A DNA stretch of 64,000 nt, from NCBI GenBank assembly GCA_905178155.1, contig CAJINV010000002.1, positions 8,637,224 through 8,701,223 on the forward strand, given 5' to 3'. Source of the DNA: Amoebophrya sp. A120. Taxonomy: Eukaryota; Sar; Dinophyceae; Syndiniales; Amoebophryaceae. A program made the translations under genes and the position numbers. A model generated the notes under the pieces. The model saw nothing but the letters and a program-made list of their open reading frames with translations. It did not search any database and had not been told where the DNA came from. This document shows positions 52,101 to 59,897 of this stretch, piece by piece (the first letter of the stretch is position 1; each line of letters begins with the position of its first letter).

Positions 52101-55100
52101 TCGATCTCCATCTTTCGCATCGCTTCCGATATGGTCACACCGCTGGAAGAAGTAGGACGTCTCACGAGTACATCAATCGGCCGCTTTTTCGTATCGGCCC
52201 CGTTCGTAATCAGAATCTCGGTGGCGAAATGCGCGTACTTTTCCTTCCCGACGAATTTGTCGTTCACGATGATCAATTTGTCCCCTGTCTTCAGCCCCAT
52301 CGCCGACGCCCAGGAGTTCGGTTTGATCTTTTGGATTTCGTTCACAACCGAACTGTCGGTCCGTAACTCCAGAATCCCGGTCGACTCGCCGTAATTCTCC
52401 ACGTCCGCGTCGGCGTTGATTTGCCCTTGCCAGTACTCATTGTCCGCGATTTTTCCCTTCAAGAACACAAAGGTCGCAATCTTCGGCTTACCCTGTTTAT
52501 GCCGATTGCCGACGAAGTTCAAGATCGCCTCGTTCGGGTCTTCTCCCTTCATTTTCATGACCATCGTGATTCTCTCCCCGCAAACGACCAAAAGCCAGTC
52601 CCCGACCGATAGGCCATATTTCTTCGGTCGCGAATTCGGGTGCCCAGTGTTGATTTTTGTCACTCTCACGATCGGAAAGTCGTCCCAGTTGACTGCAAAT
52701 TGAAAGGCTTCAAAAAACCGATCCTCAATTTTCTTCTTGCTTGTTGCGTCAAACACGCTCGCATCCTCGACGGAGCTCTGCTCCCAGCCGAATAAGCCGA
52801 CGGCCTTCAGATCGGATGCGGCGTACAGGAAACTGGGCAGAAACTGTGGCGGTTTCGCGGACTTCCGCTTCCCGTGTTTCCCGACCGCGAAAGGATCGGC
52901 ATCAGTCGGACGGACAAGCGCAATTTGGGGACCGCTGTCGGGGGAAACCAGGACTTTGTCTTGCTGCTTCACTGGTGGACTGCCTGCCGGATCCGCTGCA
53001 CTAGCACTAGGCTCTTCCGCTTCTTCCTCTTGCACAACAGTCATTATGCCAACCTGCGCGGCACCAGAGTCCTTCTTTATTTCTGGCACGGCAAGCTGCA
53101 CACCACTAGCACCTACTGACGTGGCCCCCGCTTTCGTTTTGTCCACCGCCAGAGACGCGTCTCCAACATGCACTACAGGCACCTTGAACGGATCGTCATC
53201 GTCCATATTCACTCTGTGCGTGAACCTCGGTGGCCCCTTCTCTGACTTCGTCGGTAGCAACAGACTCGCCTTCCCACTCCCGCCACTTTTCAACGCCGCC
53301 TTCCAAGGGGCGGGTAAGTCCCGCGCCACGTCGATCTCCGTTTTCCGCATTTTCGCCGTGATCTTCCCGATCTTCCGCCGCACCAAGAGATCGATCGGCC
53401 GCTTTTTCAAATCCGCGCCGTTCGTGATCAAGATTTCCGTTGCGAAGTGCGCATACTTTTCCTTCGCGACAAATTTGTCGTTGACTATCACCAAGCGGTC
53501 CCCGATCTCCAGGCCCATCGCCTCCGCCCAGGAGTTTTCCTTGATCTTCTGAATTTCGTTCACCACCGTGCTGTCCGTGCGTAACTCCAAGATCCCGGTC
53601 TGCTCGCCAAAATCCTCGACATCCCCGTCCGCGTTGATTTGCCCCTGCCAATACTCGTCGTCCGCGATTTTTCCCTTCAGAAACACGAAACTCGCAATCT
53701 TCGGCTTCTGCTGTTTGTGCCGGTTGCCGACGAAATTCAAGATCGCGTCATTCGGATCTACTCCCTTCATTTTCATGACCATGGTAATTCTCTCCCCGCA
53801 AACCACTAAAAGCCAATCCCCAACCGCCAAGCCGTACTTCGTCGGCCGCGAGCTCGCGGAGTTGTCAACTTTTGTCACCTTCACGATCGGAAAATCGTCC
53901 CAGTTCACGTTGAATTGAAAGGCCTCGAAGAAGCGGTCTTGGGCGGATTTCTTGCTGGTACTACTGCCATCAAACACGCTGGCGTCCTGCACGGAGGTTT
54001 GCTCCCACCCGAACAGTCCGACAGCCTTCAAATCGGAGGAGGCGAAAAGAAAACTGGGGAGAAATTGCGGCGGTTTTGCAGCCTTTCTTTTTCCCGACTT
54101 GCTCACCGCAAAGGGGTCTGCGTCCGTCGGACGGACTAGCGTCACTTTCGGGCCGCTGTCAGGGGTGTAAAGAACTTTGTCCTTCTTTGGTTTCGGGGAT
54201 GCGGTGTGGTCGACGTCATCTTTCCTTCCTTCTTCCACAGTACTCACAGTGAGCGTGAGCGCAGCAGAAGCCGCAGTCTCAGGACCAGCATCCGACGAAA
54301 TTCCGACCTGCGCTGCACTACTTGGAGCTACCTTCAGTTGCACGGAGGGAGCCGAGGCGGCTTTCTCTTTGTCTACCATTAAAGACGAGTCCCCGACGTG
54401 GACAGTTGGGACTTTGAAAGGGTCATCGTCGTCCATATTCACCCGGTGCGTGAATCTCGGTGGCCCTTTCTCCGATTTTGTCGGCAAGAATAGCGTCGCT
54501 TTCCCACTCCCCCCACTCTTCAGCGCTGCTTTCCAAGGCGCGGGTAAATCTCGCGCCACGTCAATTTCGGTCTTTCGCATGGCGGCAGAAATTTTCCCGT
54601 TGTACCGCCGGACGAGCAAGTCAATCGGGCGCTTTTTTGTGTCCTTACCGTTTGTGATCAAAATTTCCGTCGCGAAATGCGCGTATTTCTCCTTCGCGAC
54701 AAATTTGTCGTTCACGATGATCAACTTGTCGCCGACCCGCAGCCCCATGTTTTCTGCCCAGGAATTCGCCTCGATTTTCCGGATCTCGTTGATGCAATTG
54801 TGCCCTTCGTTCCGCAACTCCAAGATCCCAGTGCCCTCCCCGAAGGCCTCGACGTCCGCGTCACCGTTGATTTGCCCTTGCCAGTACTCATTCTCCGCAA
54901 TATCCTTCTTCAAAAACACGAAGCTCGCAATTTTCGATTTCCCCTTGGCCTGCTTGTCACCGACGAAGTTCAGAATTGCGTCGTTCGGGTCCGCTCCTTT
55001 CATCTTCATCACCATGGTCATTCTCTCTCCGCAAACGACGAGAAGCCAGTCCCCAACGTTCAAGCCGTACTTCTTGGGTCGGGAATTCGGGGCTGTTGTG

Positions 55101-58100
55101 TCGACTTTAGTGACTTTCACGATGGGGAACTCGTCCCAGTTCACGTTGAACTGAAACGCTTCGAAAAACCGGTCCTCCGGCTTCTTCTTCGATTTCGGAT
55201 CGAACACGCTCGCATCGTCCACCGGCGTCTGCTCCCAGCCGAACAGCCCGACCGCTTTCAGGTCGGAGGACGCGAAGAGAAAGCTCGGGAGAAACTGGGG
55301 TGGCTTGGCCGCCTTGCGCTTCCCACTTTTCGCAACCGCAAAAGGGTCCGCGTCCGTCGGCCGGACCAGCGTCACCTTGGGACCGGCGTCGGGCGTGTAC
55401 AGAACCTTATCCTTCAGCTGAATCACAGGCGGCGAAAAGGATTCCGCGGCAGCACCCCCCGCCCCTGCGGCTCCCGGAATCGCAAGAGAAACCGGCCCGG
55501 CATTGGTTTTGTCTTTCAGCAACGAAGTATCCCCCACGTGCACGATCGGAATCTTAAACGGATCGTCGTCGTCCATGTTTACTCGGTGCGTGAATCTTGG
55601 CGGCCCCTTTTCACTTTTCGTCGGCAGCGCCAGCATGCTCTTGCCCCCGCCCGGTTTCATGGCGGCCACCCAAGCGGGGGGCAGTTTCCGGGTAACGTCA
55701 ATCTCCATTTTCCGCATTTTCTCCGGGATCTTCCCCCCGACCCGGCGCACCAACAGCTCGATGGGCCGCTTCGAGGCGTCTTTCCCGTTGGTGATCAGAA
55801 CGTCCTGCGCGATGTTCGCGTACTTCTCTTTCGCCACAAACTTGTCGTTCACGATCAGCAACCGGTCTCCCTTCTGCAGGAACATCGCACTCGCCCAGCT
55901 GTTTTTCTCGATCACGTCAATCTCGCTGAAAACGCCAGCAGCGGGGTCGTTTCGGAAGGAAACGAACCCCGTCCCCTCGCCGTAATGTTCCACGTCCTTC
56001 GCACCGTTGATCTGGCCCTGCCAGTATTCATTCTCCGCGAGTTTCCCGTTCAAAAAGACAAACGACCCGATCTTTGATTTCTGTTTCTTGTACTGTCCGC
56101 CGATGTAGGCCAGAATCGCGTCGTGCGGGTCGACGCCCTTCAGCTTGACCACCATGGAGATCCGCTCTCCCACGAAGCAAATAAGCCAATCGCCGACGTC
56201 CACGTTGTATCGCCTCGGGAAGCAGTTCGGGTCTTCGCTGATCTTCTTCACCTTGACCACCGGAAAGTCCGTCCAGTCACAGCAAAAGCCGAACGCAGAC
56301 AGGAACCGGTCCTCCGGCTTGGTGGTTTTGGGGTCTGCCGGCTGGTCGAACACAGTTGGGTCGTTGATGGCACTTGGCGTCAGCTCCCACCCCACCACAC
56401 CGACGGCCTTCAGATCCGAGGTCGAAATCAGCAGCGACGGCAAAAACGGAGGGTCTTTCGCGGCTTTGCGCTTCCCCTTTTCACTGGTAGTGAATAAGTC
56501 GCCGTCGCTGGGCTTCACCAGAAACGTCTTTGGCCCGCTCTCGGGTGTGATCAGAAGTTTTGGCACCGGCGGCGGTGAGGGTGGGGCATCTTCCTCAGCT
56601 GTGGCCCCGCCAGGAGCTTTGCTTTTAGCGGGCGATGGCGTTCCTTTCGCGGTACTAGCCTTAGCTCTTTCCTTCGCCGTCGCAGGAGTCGCTGGTGCGG
56701 CTTTCTTCGCCGCTTTTGCTTTTGGCGCAGCAGCCCCTGCGGCGGCTGCTGGTGGTGGGACCTTGGCTGCGGACTTGCTCTGACTTTTTGCAGCTGCAGG
56801 TGGGGAAATGGTCACAGCTGCTTCTGCTGGTTTTGCCTTCGCCGGCGAGGGCGCAGGTGCTGGTGGTGGGGCTGCAGGCTTTACATCAACAACAGCGGGC
56901 ATAGAAGGAGGTTTCTCTTTTACCTCGACAGTACGCGTCGCCTCTTGCACAGGAGGCGGAGGAGATTTTGCCGCCTCTTTCTCACCTCCTCCATCCCCAC
57001 CTCTGCTGCCCTCTACTCCGCGCAGTGATTGCAGCCAAGCATTCCACTTGCCCGGGAAGTCTCGTTTTGTGTCGACTGCAAACTGCAAACTTGCATCGGC
57101 AAACGCTTCTTCTCTCTTCACCAGAATGTGCAACGGCTGCGCACAGCTTGCGGTTCTCAGTTTATCGTCGATTTTTGCCGGATCCTTCTCGCGCAGCGCG
57201 TCGTGGGCAACTACGATGCGGTCATCCTTGCGCAACCCTATTTGCCCCGCAGTCGACCCCGGCTCCACACGATTTACCACTTTGCCGTTCTCAACTTTCC
57301 AACCAAAGGCCTCCTGGTCAGGCTCCGTCAGTTCCAGCTGCAGATAGAACTTTTCGTATTTTGCCCGTAGAAACAGAAACCCCGCGACCGGGTTGTCTTT
57401 GCGATTGAATTTCCGCTTGATTTTTTCCACGATCGCATCGTCCGGGTTTTCCCCGCCGTTCTCCTGCTCTGCCGCGTTTTGCAGCACTGTGATCCGCTCC
57501 GTCAACGTTCCCACCATCAGCATGATATCGTCCACCTTCACGTTGTTTTTCACCGTGCGCGCCTCCGGGTCCGCGTCATTGACCTTCGAGACACGGACCA
57601 CCGGGTAGTCCCTCCAATTCAACTCCATGCCGAAGAGCTTCCAGATTTTTTCTTTTGGCGTCAGGGAACTATCCGTCAGGCAATCGCCGTCGATACTGCT
57701 CTGCCGCCAGCCGGTTAGCCCGTAGGACTTCAAATCCTTGCAGAGTCCGAGCAACTGTTGCAGGTACGGAGGTGGCGAGGCATTATTTGCTGTGTTTTTT
57801 CTGTTCTGCCCCCGTGCGATGATGCCAGTCAGTGTCGCCGTGCCCAGCGAGCCCGCACCGTGTTGCTCCCGCGCCTCCGCAGCAGCGACAGACAACCCCG
57901 TCAACGACTGGGAGCCCGTGCGTCCTACCGCTTCACTCTTCCCGGCCGCCGTTCCCAATTCGAGCGAGCCCGGCATCGTGGTGGTGCCCGCTGACGGAAC
58001 ACTCCCGCTGCCGTCGACCTTGGTCAGTGACTGGGTTCCATCATTTCCGAACGGCGACGGCCGCGAGACGTCGACCTCTTCGGCGAACGTCAGATCCGTG

Positions 58101-59791
58101 TGATTCCCCGACTCCCGCTTCACGAGAATGTGAAGTTTGAAATTGTCGTTTTGCCGGCTCTCCAAAAACTTCTGCACCAACTTCTGGATCTCCGCGGCGT
58201 TTTTTTCGCGAATGAACGACTCGTTAGTCTCGAAATCGTGCGCCACCACGATGCGGTCTTCCTTCTGCAAACCGAATCTATTCGCCGCCAGGCCGCCCGG
58301 ATCGATACTGACAATTTTCGCCGCTTCCGTCTCCATTTTTAGCACGTCGGCACCCGTAGAGCTGGCATCAGAAATCAGTTTAGCGCCGCAGAGTTCCAGC
58401 TGACAGTACCGCTTCTCGTACTTGGCGCGCAGAAACGCAAACCCCGCCACCGGGTTGTCCTTCCGGGCCGCGCGACTTTGCACCTTCTTCAGAATCACCT
58501 CTTCGAACGACTTACAGTGTCTGTAGTCCGGCGCGGTGACCCAGGACCCGATCGATGTGACGCGGTCCTTCAGCGTGACACAGGCAATCATTACATCGTT
58601 GACGCACACGTTGTTCTTCGCCGCGCGCGACGGCTGCCCGTCCCCAGTCTCGCGGTCGACCTGGAGGACACGCACTACCGGGTAGTGACTCCAATCTAGC
58701 TCGATCGCGAACAGCTTGCGGAATTTCTCCTTGGGGTCAAGACTCGCATCGCTCAACAGCTCTTTGTCGATGCTCGACTGCGCCCAGCCGGTGACGCCGG
58801 CGCTTGAAAGGTCCTTGAAGAACGAGAGCAGCTGCTTCAAATACGGCGTGGCGGAGGAGCTGGCTCCTGGCGGGGCGAAGAGGAAAACTGATGAAGAAGA
58901 AGGGTTCTTGCGGTGGATCTTAAAAGTTGTAGGAGGGTCGTCATGTGATGTGGAACCTTGATTGTCTTTCTCTTTGTCGTCCGGAATACAGAGCGTCGTT
59001 GATGCCCTTGGCTCCACACTAGCGACTAGTTCGTCCAGGTCGACCCCACGATGAAGGTCCGCGAAAACAATTTCGTCCATCCGCGGTACCGAGCAGTTAG
59101 ACATCAGGGGAAGTAGAGCGGCATTTCCATCGAACTCGTCATGAACTTCTTCCCTCGCAGCCTCGAGTTCCGCTAGAAAGTCGTCCCCGCCTCCGGATAA
59201 CAGTTCTTCGGAGTCAACAACTTCTTCTGCCTCACTTGTGTGGCCGAAAAAGGCGTCCTGATCCTCCTCCAGGTCGTCGGCCGAGCTCGACGTTGTATTT
59301 GCTAGTACGTCAGGACCGATAAAACTTGGACTACTACTGGTACTGCTTCGCGTGTCGTGGCTCCTAGCACTACTTCCCTCATCATCGCTTATGATCCCGT
59401 GATCATCTTGCTCTGGATAAAACAGCAAAGGACCGCCCGCTGCTCGCCCACTAGCGCCGTCAAGGGGGACCTGTTGATCGCTTGCACTTGCAGCAGCCAC
59501 CCGGCCACCAAACTGCGCCCAACCTTTTCTGTTCTTTTTTCCAGCCTCGTCCGCTTTTGCTGCTTCTGGCAGATATTGGTAGTTACCACGGGGATCATCC
59601 ATGATCTCGTGTTGCTCCACTACTCCCCCACCCTGCTTGCTTTTCCTTTCGTCTTCCAGCAACATCAGTTCGATCTCGTCCTCTAGCTCCTGTTCGAGCA
59701 GTTCGTGTTCCTTCCGCACCTCCGTCATTTCCTCCGCCTTCATAGCAAAGTATCCTGTGCAAAGTATCGCACTCGTAGTAATTGCAGTCAT
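46142..59791 (-). CDS. Giant protein with six tandem PDZ-like modules, 4,549 aa
   Basis: One uninterrupted 13.65-kb frame from ATG to TAA. A hydrophobic/charged head (TTSAILCTGYF, then Glu-rich coiled coil) is followed by an acidic Ser-rich region to about residue 310. Six modules follow at about 314-580, 670-930, 1084-1417, 1464-1804, 1874-2220 and 2277-2630. Each has a GW-containing lead (DLKAVGLFGWEQ), a first PDZ-like half (GLNVGDWLLVVCGER) and a second (MGLRVGDKLIIVNDKFVAKE), plus a VNMDDDDPFK signature in the last four. Residues 2630-3660 are Ala/Glu/Val-rich with many SPR sites. A helical segment (about 3790-3900) and a His-rich tract (about 4220-4280) precede a basic C-terminus. PDZ-like folds bind peptide tails, so a scaffold is plausible. 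The start might instead be the ATG of MKAEEMTEVRKEHE. Confidence 0.8.
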   Translation of the reverse strand: MTAITTSAILCTGYFAMKAEEMTEVRKEHELLEQELEDEIELMLLEDERKSKQGGGVVEQHEIMDDPRGNYQYLPEAAKADEAGKKNRKGWAQFGGRVAAASASDQQVPLDGASGRAAGGPLLFYPEQDDHGIISDDEGSSARSHDTRSSTSSSPSFIGPDVLANTTSSSADDLEEDQDAFFGHTSEAEEVVDSEELLSGGGDDFLAELEAAREEVHDEFDGNAALLPLMSNCSVPRMDEIVFADLHRGVDLDELVASVEPRASTTLCIPDDKEKDNQGSTSHDDPPTTFKIHRKNPSSSSVFLFAPPGASSSATPYLKQLLSFFKDLSSAGVTGWAQSSIDKELLSDASLDPKEKFRKLFAIELDWSHYPVVRVLQVDRETGDGQPSRAAKNNVCVNDVMIACVTLKDRVTSIGSWVTAPDYRHCKSFEEVILKKVQSRAARKDNPVAGFAFLRAKYEKRYCQLELCGAKLISDASSTGADVLKMETEAAKIVSIDPGGLAANRFGLQKEDRIVVAHDFETNESFIREKNAAEIQKLVQKFLESRQNDNFKLHILVKRESGNHTDLTFAEEVDVSRPSPFGNDGTQSLTKVDGSGSVPSAGTTTMPGSLELGTAAGKSEAVGRTGSQSLTGLSVAAAEAREQHGAGSLGTATLTGIIARGQNRKNTANNASPPPYLQQLLGLCKDLKSYGLTGWRQSSIDGDCLTDSSLTPKEKIWKLFGMELNWRDYPVVRVSKVNDADPEARTVKNNVKVDDIMLMVGTLTERITVLQNAAEQENGGENPDDAIVEKIKRKFNRKDNPVAGFLFLRAKYEKFYLQLELTEPDQEAFGWKVENGKVVNRVEPGSTAGQIGLRKDDRIVVAHDALREKDPAKIDDKLRTASCAQPLHILVKREEAFADASLQFAVDTKRDFPGKWNAWLQSLRGVEGSRGGDGGGEKEAAKSPPPPVQEATRTVEVKEKPPSMPAVVDVKPAAPPPAPAPSPAKAKPAEAAVTISPPAAAKSQSKSAAKVPPPAAAAGAAAPKAKAAKKAAPATPATAKERAKASTAKGTPSPAKSKAPGGATAEEDAPPSPPPVPKLLITPESGPKTFLVKPSDGDLFTTSEKGKRKAAKDPPFLPSLLISTSDLKAVGVVGWELTPSAINDPTVFDQPADPKTTKPEDRFLSAFGFCCDWTDFPVVKVKKISEDPNCFPRRYNVDVGDWLICFVGERISMVVKLKGVDPHDAILAYIGGQYKKQKSKIGSFVFLNGKLAENEYWQGQINGAKDVEHYGEGTGFVSFRNDPAAGVFSEIDVIEKNSWASAMFLQKGDRLLIVNDKFVAKEKYANIAQDVLITNGKDASKRPIELLVRRVGGKIPEKMRKMEIDVTRKLPPAWVAAMKPGGGKSMLALPTKSEKGPPRFTHRVNMDDDDPFKIPIVHVGDTSLLKDKTNAGPVSLAIPGAAGAGGAAAESFSPPVIQLKDKVLYTPDAGPKVTLVRPTDADPFAVAKSGKRKAAKPPQFLPSFLFASSDLKAVGLFGWEQTPVDDASVFDPKSKKKPEDRFFEAFQFNVNWDEFPIVKVTKVDTTAPNSRPKKYGLNVGDWLLVVCGERMTMVMKMKGADPNDAILNFVGDKQAKGKSKIASFVFLKKDIAENEYWQGQINGDADVEAFGEGTGILELRNEGHNCINEIRKIEANSWAENMGLRVGDKLIIVNDKFVAKEKYAHFATEILITNGKDTKKRPIDLLVRRYNGKISAAMRKTEIDVARDLPAPWKAALKSGGSGKATLFLPTKSEKGPPRFTHRVNMDDDDPFKVPTVHVGDSSLMVDKEKAASAPSVQLKVAPSSAAQVGISSDAGPETAASAALTLTVSTVEEGRKDDVDHTASPKPKKDKVLYTPDSGPKVTLVRPTDADPFAVSKSGKRKAAKPPQFLPSFLFASSDLKAVGLFGWEQTSVQDASVFDGSSTSKKSAQDRFFEAFQFNVNWDDFPIVKVTKVDNSASSRPTKYGLAVGDWLLVVCGERITMVMKMKGVDPNDAILNFVGNRHKQQKPKIASFVFLKGKIADDEYWQGQINADGDVEDFGEQTGILELRTDSTVVNEIQKIKENSWAEAMGLEIGDRLVIVNDKFVAKEKYAHFATEILITNGADLKKRPIDLLVRRKIGKITAKMRKTEIDVARDLPAPWKAALKSGGSGKASLLLPTKSEKGPPRFTHRVNMDDDDPFKVPVVHVGDASLAVDKTKAGATSVGASGVQLAVPEIKKDSGAAQVGIMTVVQEEEAEEPSASAADPAGSPPVKQQDKVLVSPDSGPQIALVRPTDADPFAVGKHGKRKSAKPPQFLPSFLYAASDLKAVGLFGWEQSSVEDASVFDATSKKKIEDRFFEAFQFAVNWDDFPIVRVTKINTGHPNSRPKKYGLSVGDWLLVVCGERITMVMKMKGEDPNEAILNFVGNRHKQGKPKIATFVFLKGKIADNEYWQGQINADADVENYGESTGILELRTDSSVVNEIQKIKPNSWASAMGLKTGDKLIIVNDKFVGKEKYAHFATEILITNGADTKKRPIDVLVRRPTSSSGVTISEAMRKMEIDVSRDLPANWKAALKGGASGKSLLVMPTKSEKGPPRFTHRVNMDDDDPFKVPIVVHVGDKSLLVDRKKAEAGTAALATVPQVGIVQVAVSPRAAPKDATIAQEQPAVFVTVKTTSPREAGKEKVQVTDTGGIEATATAKAKPQSPRSVQVGIEVVAGTTEESTSAQIQKPPSPRSAQKQLSPRSVQVSVDATKPEEVVVSVKVEEEGQKPEPAGTVSSDAPSSEQPEPVFIQVGPAAGAPPSASAANAADPQEPKQPVIPPLALMEAPAEEASETIDAAGKDAATAKVTVEVKVDSGRSGTGAAAPPPVIDVSKMVPGGAGKAKAVSVGPDETTTIVVPLAALAFTTGGEEKPEDEKTKKEGVASPRSVKVVIASPSGSPRSGAASPRSGAGASPREAAEEEPTSAVVKVTVKTEDTADQGQTAVQRQEISAQPEQAAGATVMTESGVEVKVTVSQSPRQEDGGEDDDAREQVTTVTVVSPRRKEEDDGDDFEPGQQVTTVTVVSPRGKEKDVDEGDDTGDALASPRVLIEIASPGASARDKQIKATGDVEDAGEDLDEIAAAVPATSIQVTVSTSTPGQQAGVFDQQGGQQHTFAQAPDHPAIVEVEIASPATSPRRGAEEDADGATPQIEVRILDHQGQPETVDIEPGEDLDVLIGQATGKAADVKVKTTTASTQPVLALVSSAKEEGTAVAPVTKPVAIEIFAASPRTAREKEAKAAQDDEGAGEDLDEILEKAGTSTAATLGDQRRQEKPGTETTSIIKTAVVPPISVAQAKAAARLAPVPETVEEEEEEEEELGIDLDELAASVQSTFSVTIAAGTEPGQTSSTKIVKTKREKKAAAESDASSRRGTTPGVLVKVVGVSSVKISPRGAPPPASVSAAVADSMTNKSARAPKALAPAGAAAQGSKATTTIATAQKEASKTKTAAFPFRYKPPITAPGTGTRGPRLGRRRNKVGENTAGPSSAGGASTASVAGVSSGAGVEQKKSTGGEAATDREEKTLNAAGTTTKTSSASSAAKMKAGKEEAKPAGEKKTIRFEEPPAVAGVTEVEKAARLTQKRKEATIDQDSGMKPAAPAPRKLHDLLAKTKAVDNAAKENSLKAKPPKAKPVPVSLEIEEEEVSGPREEKFLWDEHIVDDDELEDQELRHDHTPADRRAPSKQQDAAAEVDATPQMIDHDNLTPRTRQRESFLEHFSVMFHFSKPGNTETGSSRQESLKERRNREIELEDLLEAQHFLMHECDKMSDFLLLNLLQLNLSISQLAELWKAVQFWESFHVDEVIRGLVLLVLAEMLGGGTSGSAAATSTAGNKVLQNSLDLHNSKSLTVVKDFDDIFMKAGEKRKQVVFDMVGHFQRVVADDHHLKLEGLEAEHGNHDEVLEFETENADAASQQHHLALVQKDHDKMEFLTGGATGKGLKTSGGKRNNSPPSHTVAAGQQEVFTAPSNFYLSGQSLWFGSRAGIFPKHLQKMLMEARGAELSAQKQRIKALSAEDDPAVAIERERRRNQTRSQNALVPVYRHEEDEEGALASMMAASPHHNLQVMSLQPTSPHLYQPTTTSPSLYVPRNLTTGTEILAALADSEKKWRRYERQKPHLFDVDDDFTSNKALEAERQEEVDNAETDAWLRQLENTPPAIDDVARELQNSNSPPGRFRNRTRPQKSGHHQHKSHSGHHHSHESHHHRPLQEHGHHHHRHHDQIKEQHSETHHGSTSHTDHHEHTGPDSSGATPPAGVPSHSEEKKLDKALEFLDRKDLSLRALFSQKWRKLEILKHKADTARLSPGLQFEISPDRHIRGSLNPNAVEVITAPRKHIVAPHLKPMGLGGKSGRADEGDAGEIKNHYAHAKREVLGRNAALMAEVSNMRKAERDRKGASGASAESNEVQPGRKVKKDVVARSGNEKNSAEHSAPLPHRGEHHENKQTEKEAASKGMMKEPNHQKAEKPKGDNEDHELRAHPLYRRYKEAADRGNAKLAAAYLKRVEKDVELSRKK
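51900..58850 (-). repeat. Six coding repeats of ~1.1-1.3 kb (PDZ-like array)
   Basis: The modules lie at about 58850-58050, 57780-57000, 56540-55540, 55400-54380, 54170-53130 and 52960-51900. Pitch is about 1.1-1.3 kb. The last three are so similar that long peptide runs are shared, while the first two have only the motif skeleton (GLTGWRQSSIDGD, KDDRIVVAHD) and lack the acidic VNMDDDDPFK end. This gradient implies old duplication followed by recent expansion or homogenisation at the C-terminal end of the array. Confidence 0.8.
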
Positions 59792-59897
59792 GCACTACAA
59801 ATCTCGTTCCCAAGGCAAATCAGCACGGCAAATTGCATTTGCCATGCTGAGGAAATTTGTAATCCAACTCATACTATTACGATGCAGCTTTTGCAGT

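Noticed and set aside
54677-56077. Long plus-strand open frame (466 codons) opposite the PDZ-like modules
   Set aside because: Antisense shadow: it repeats with the same pitch as the modules, its translation is Pro/Arg/His-biased, and the minus-strand frame has clear motifs.
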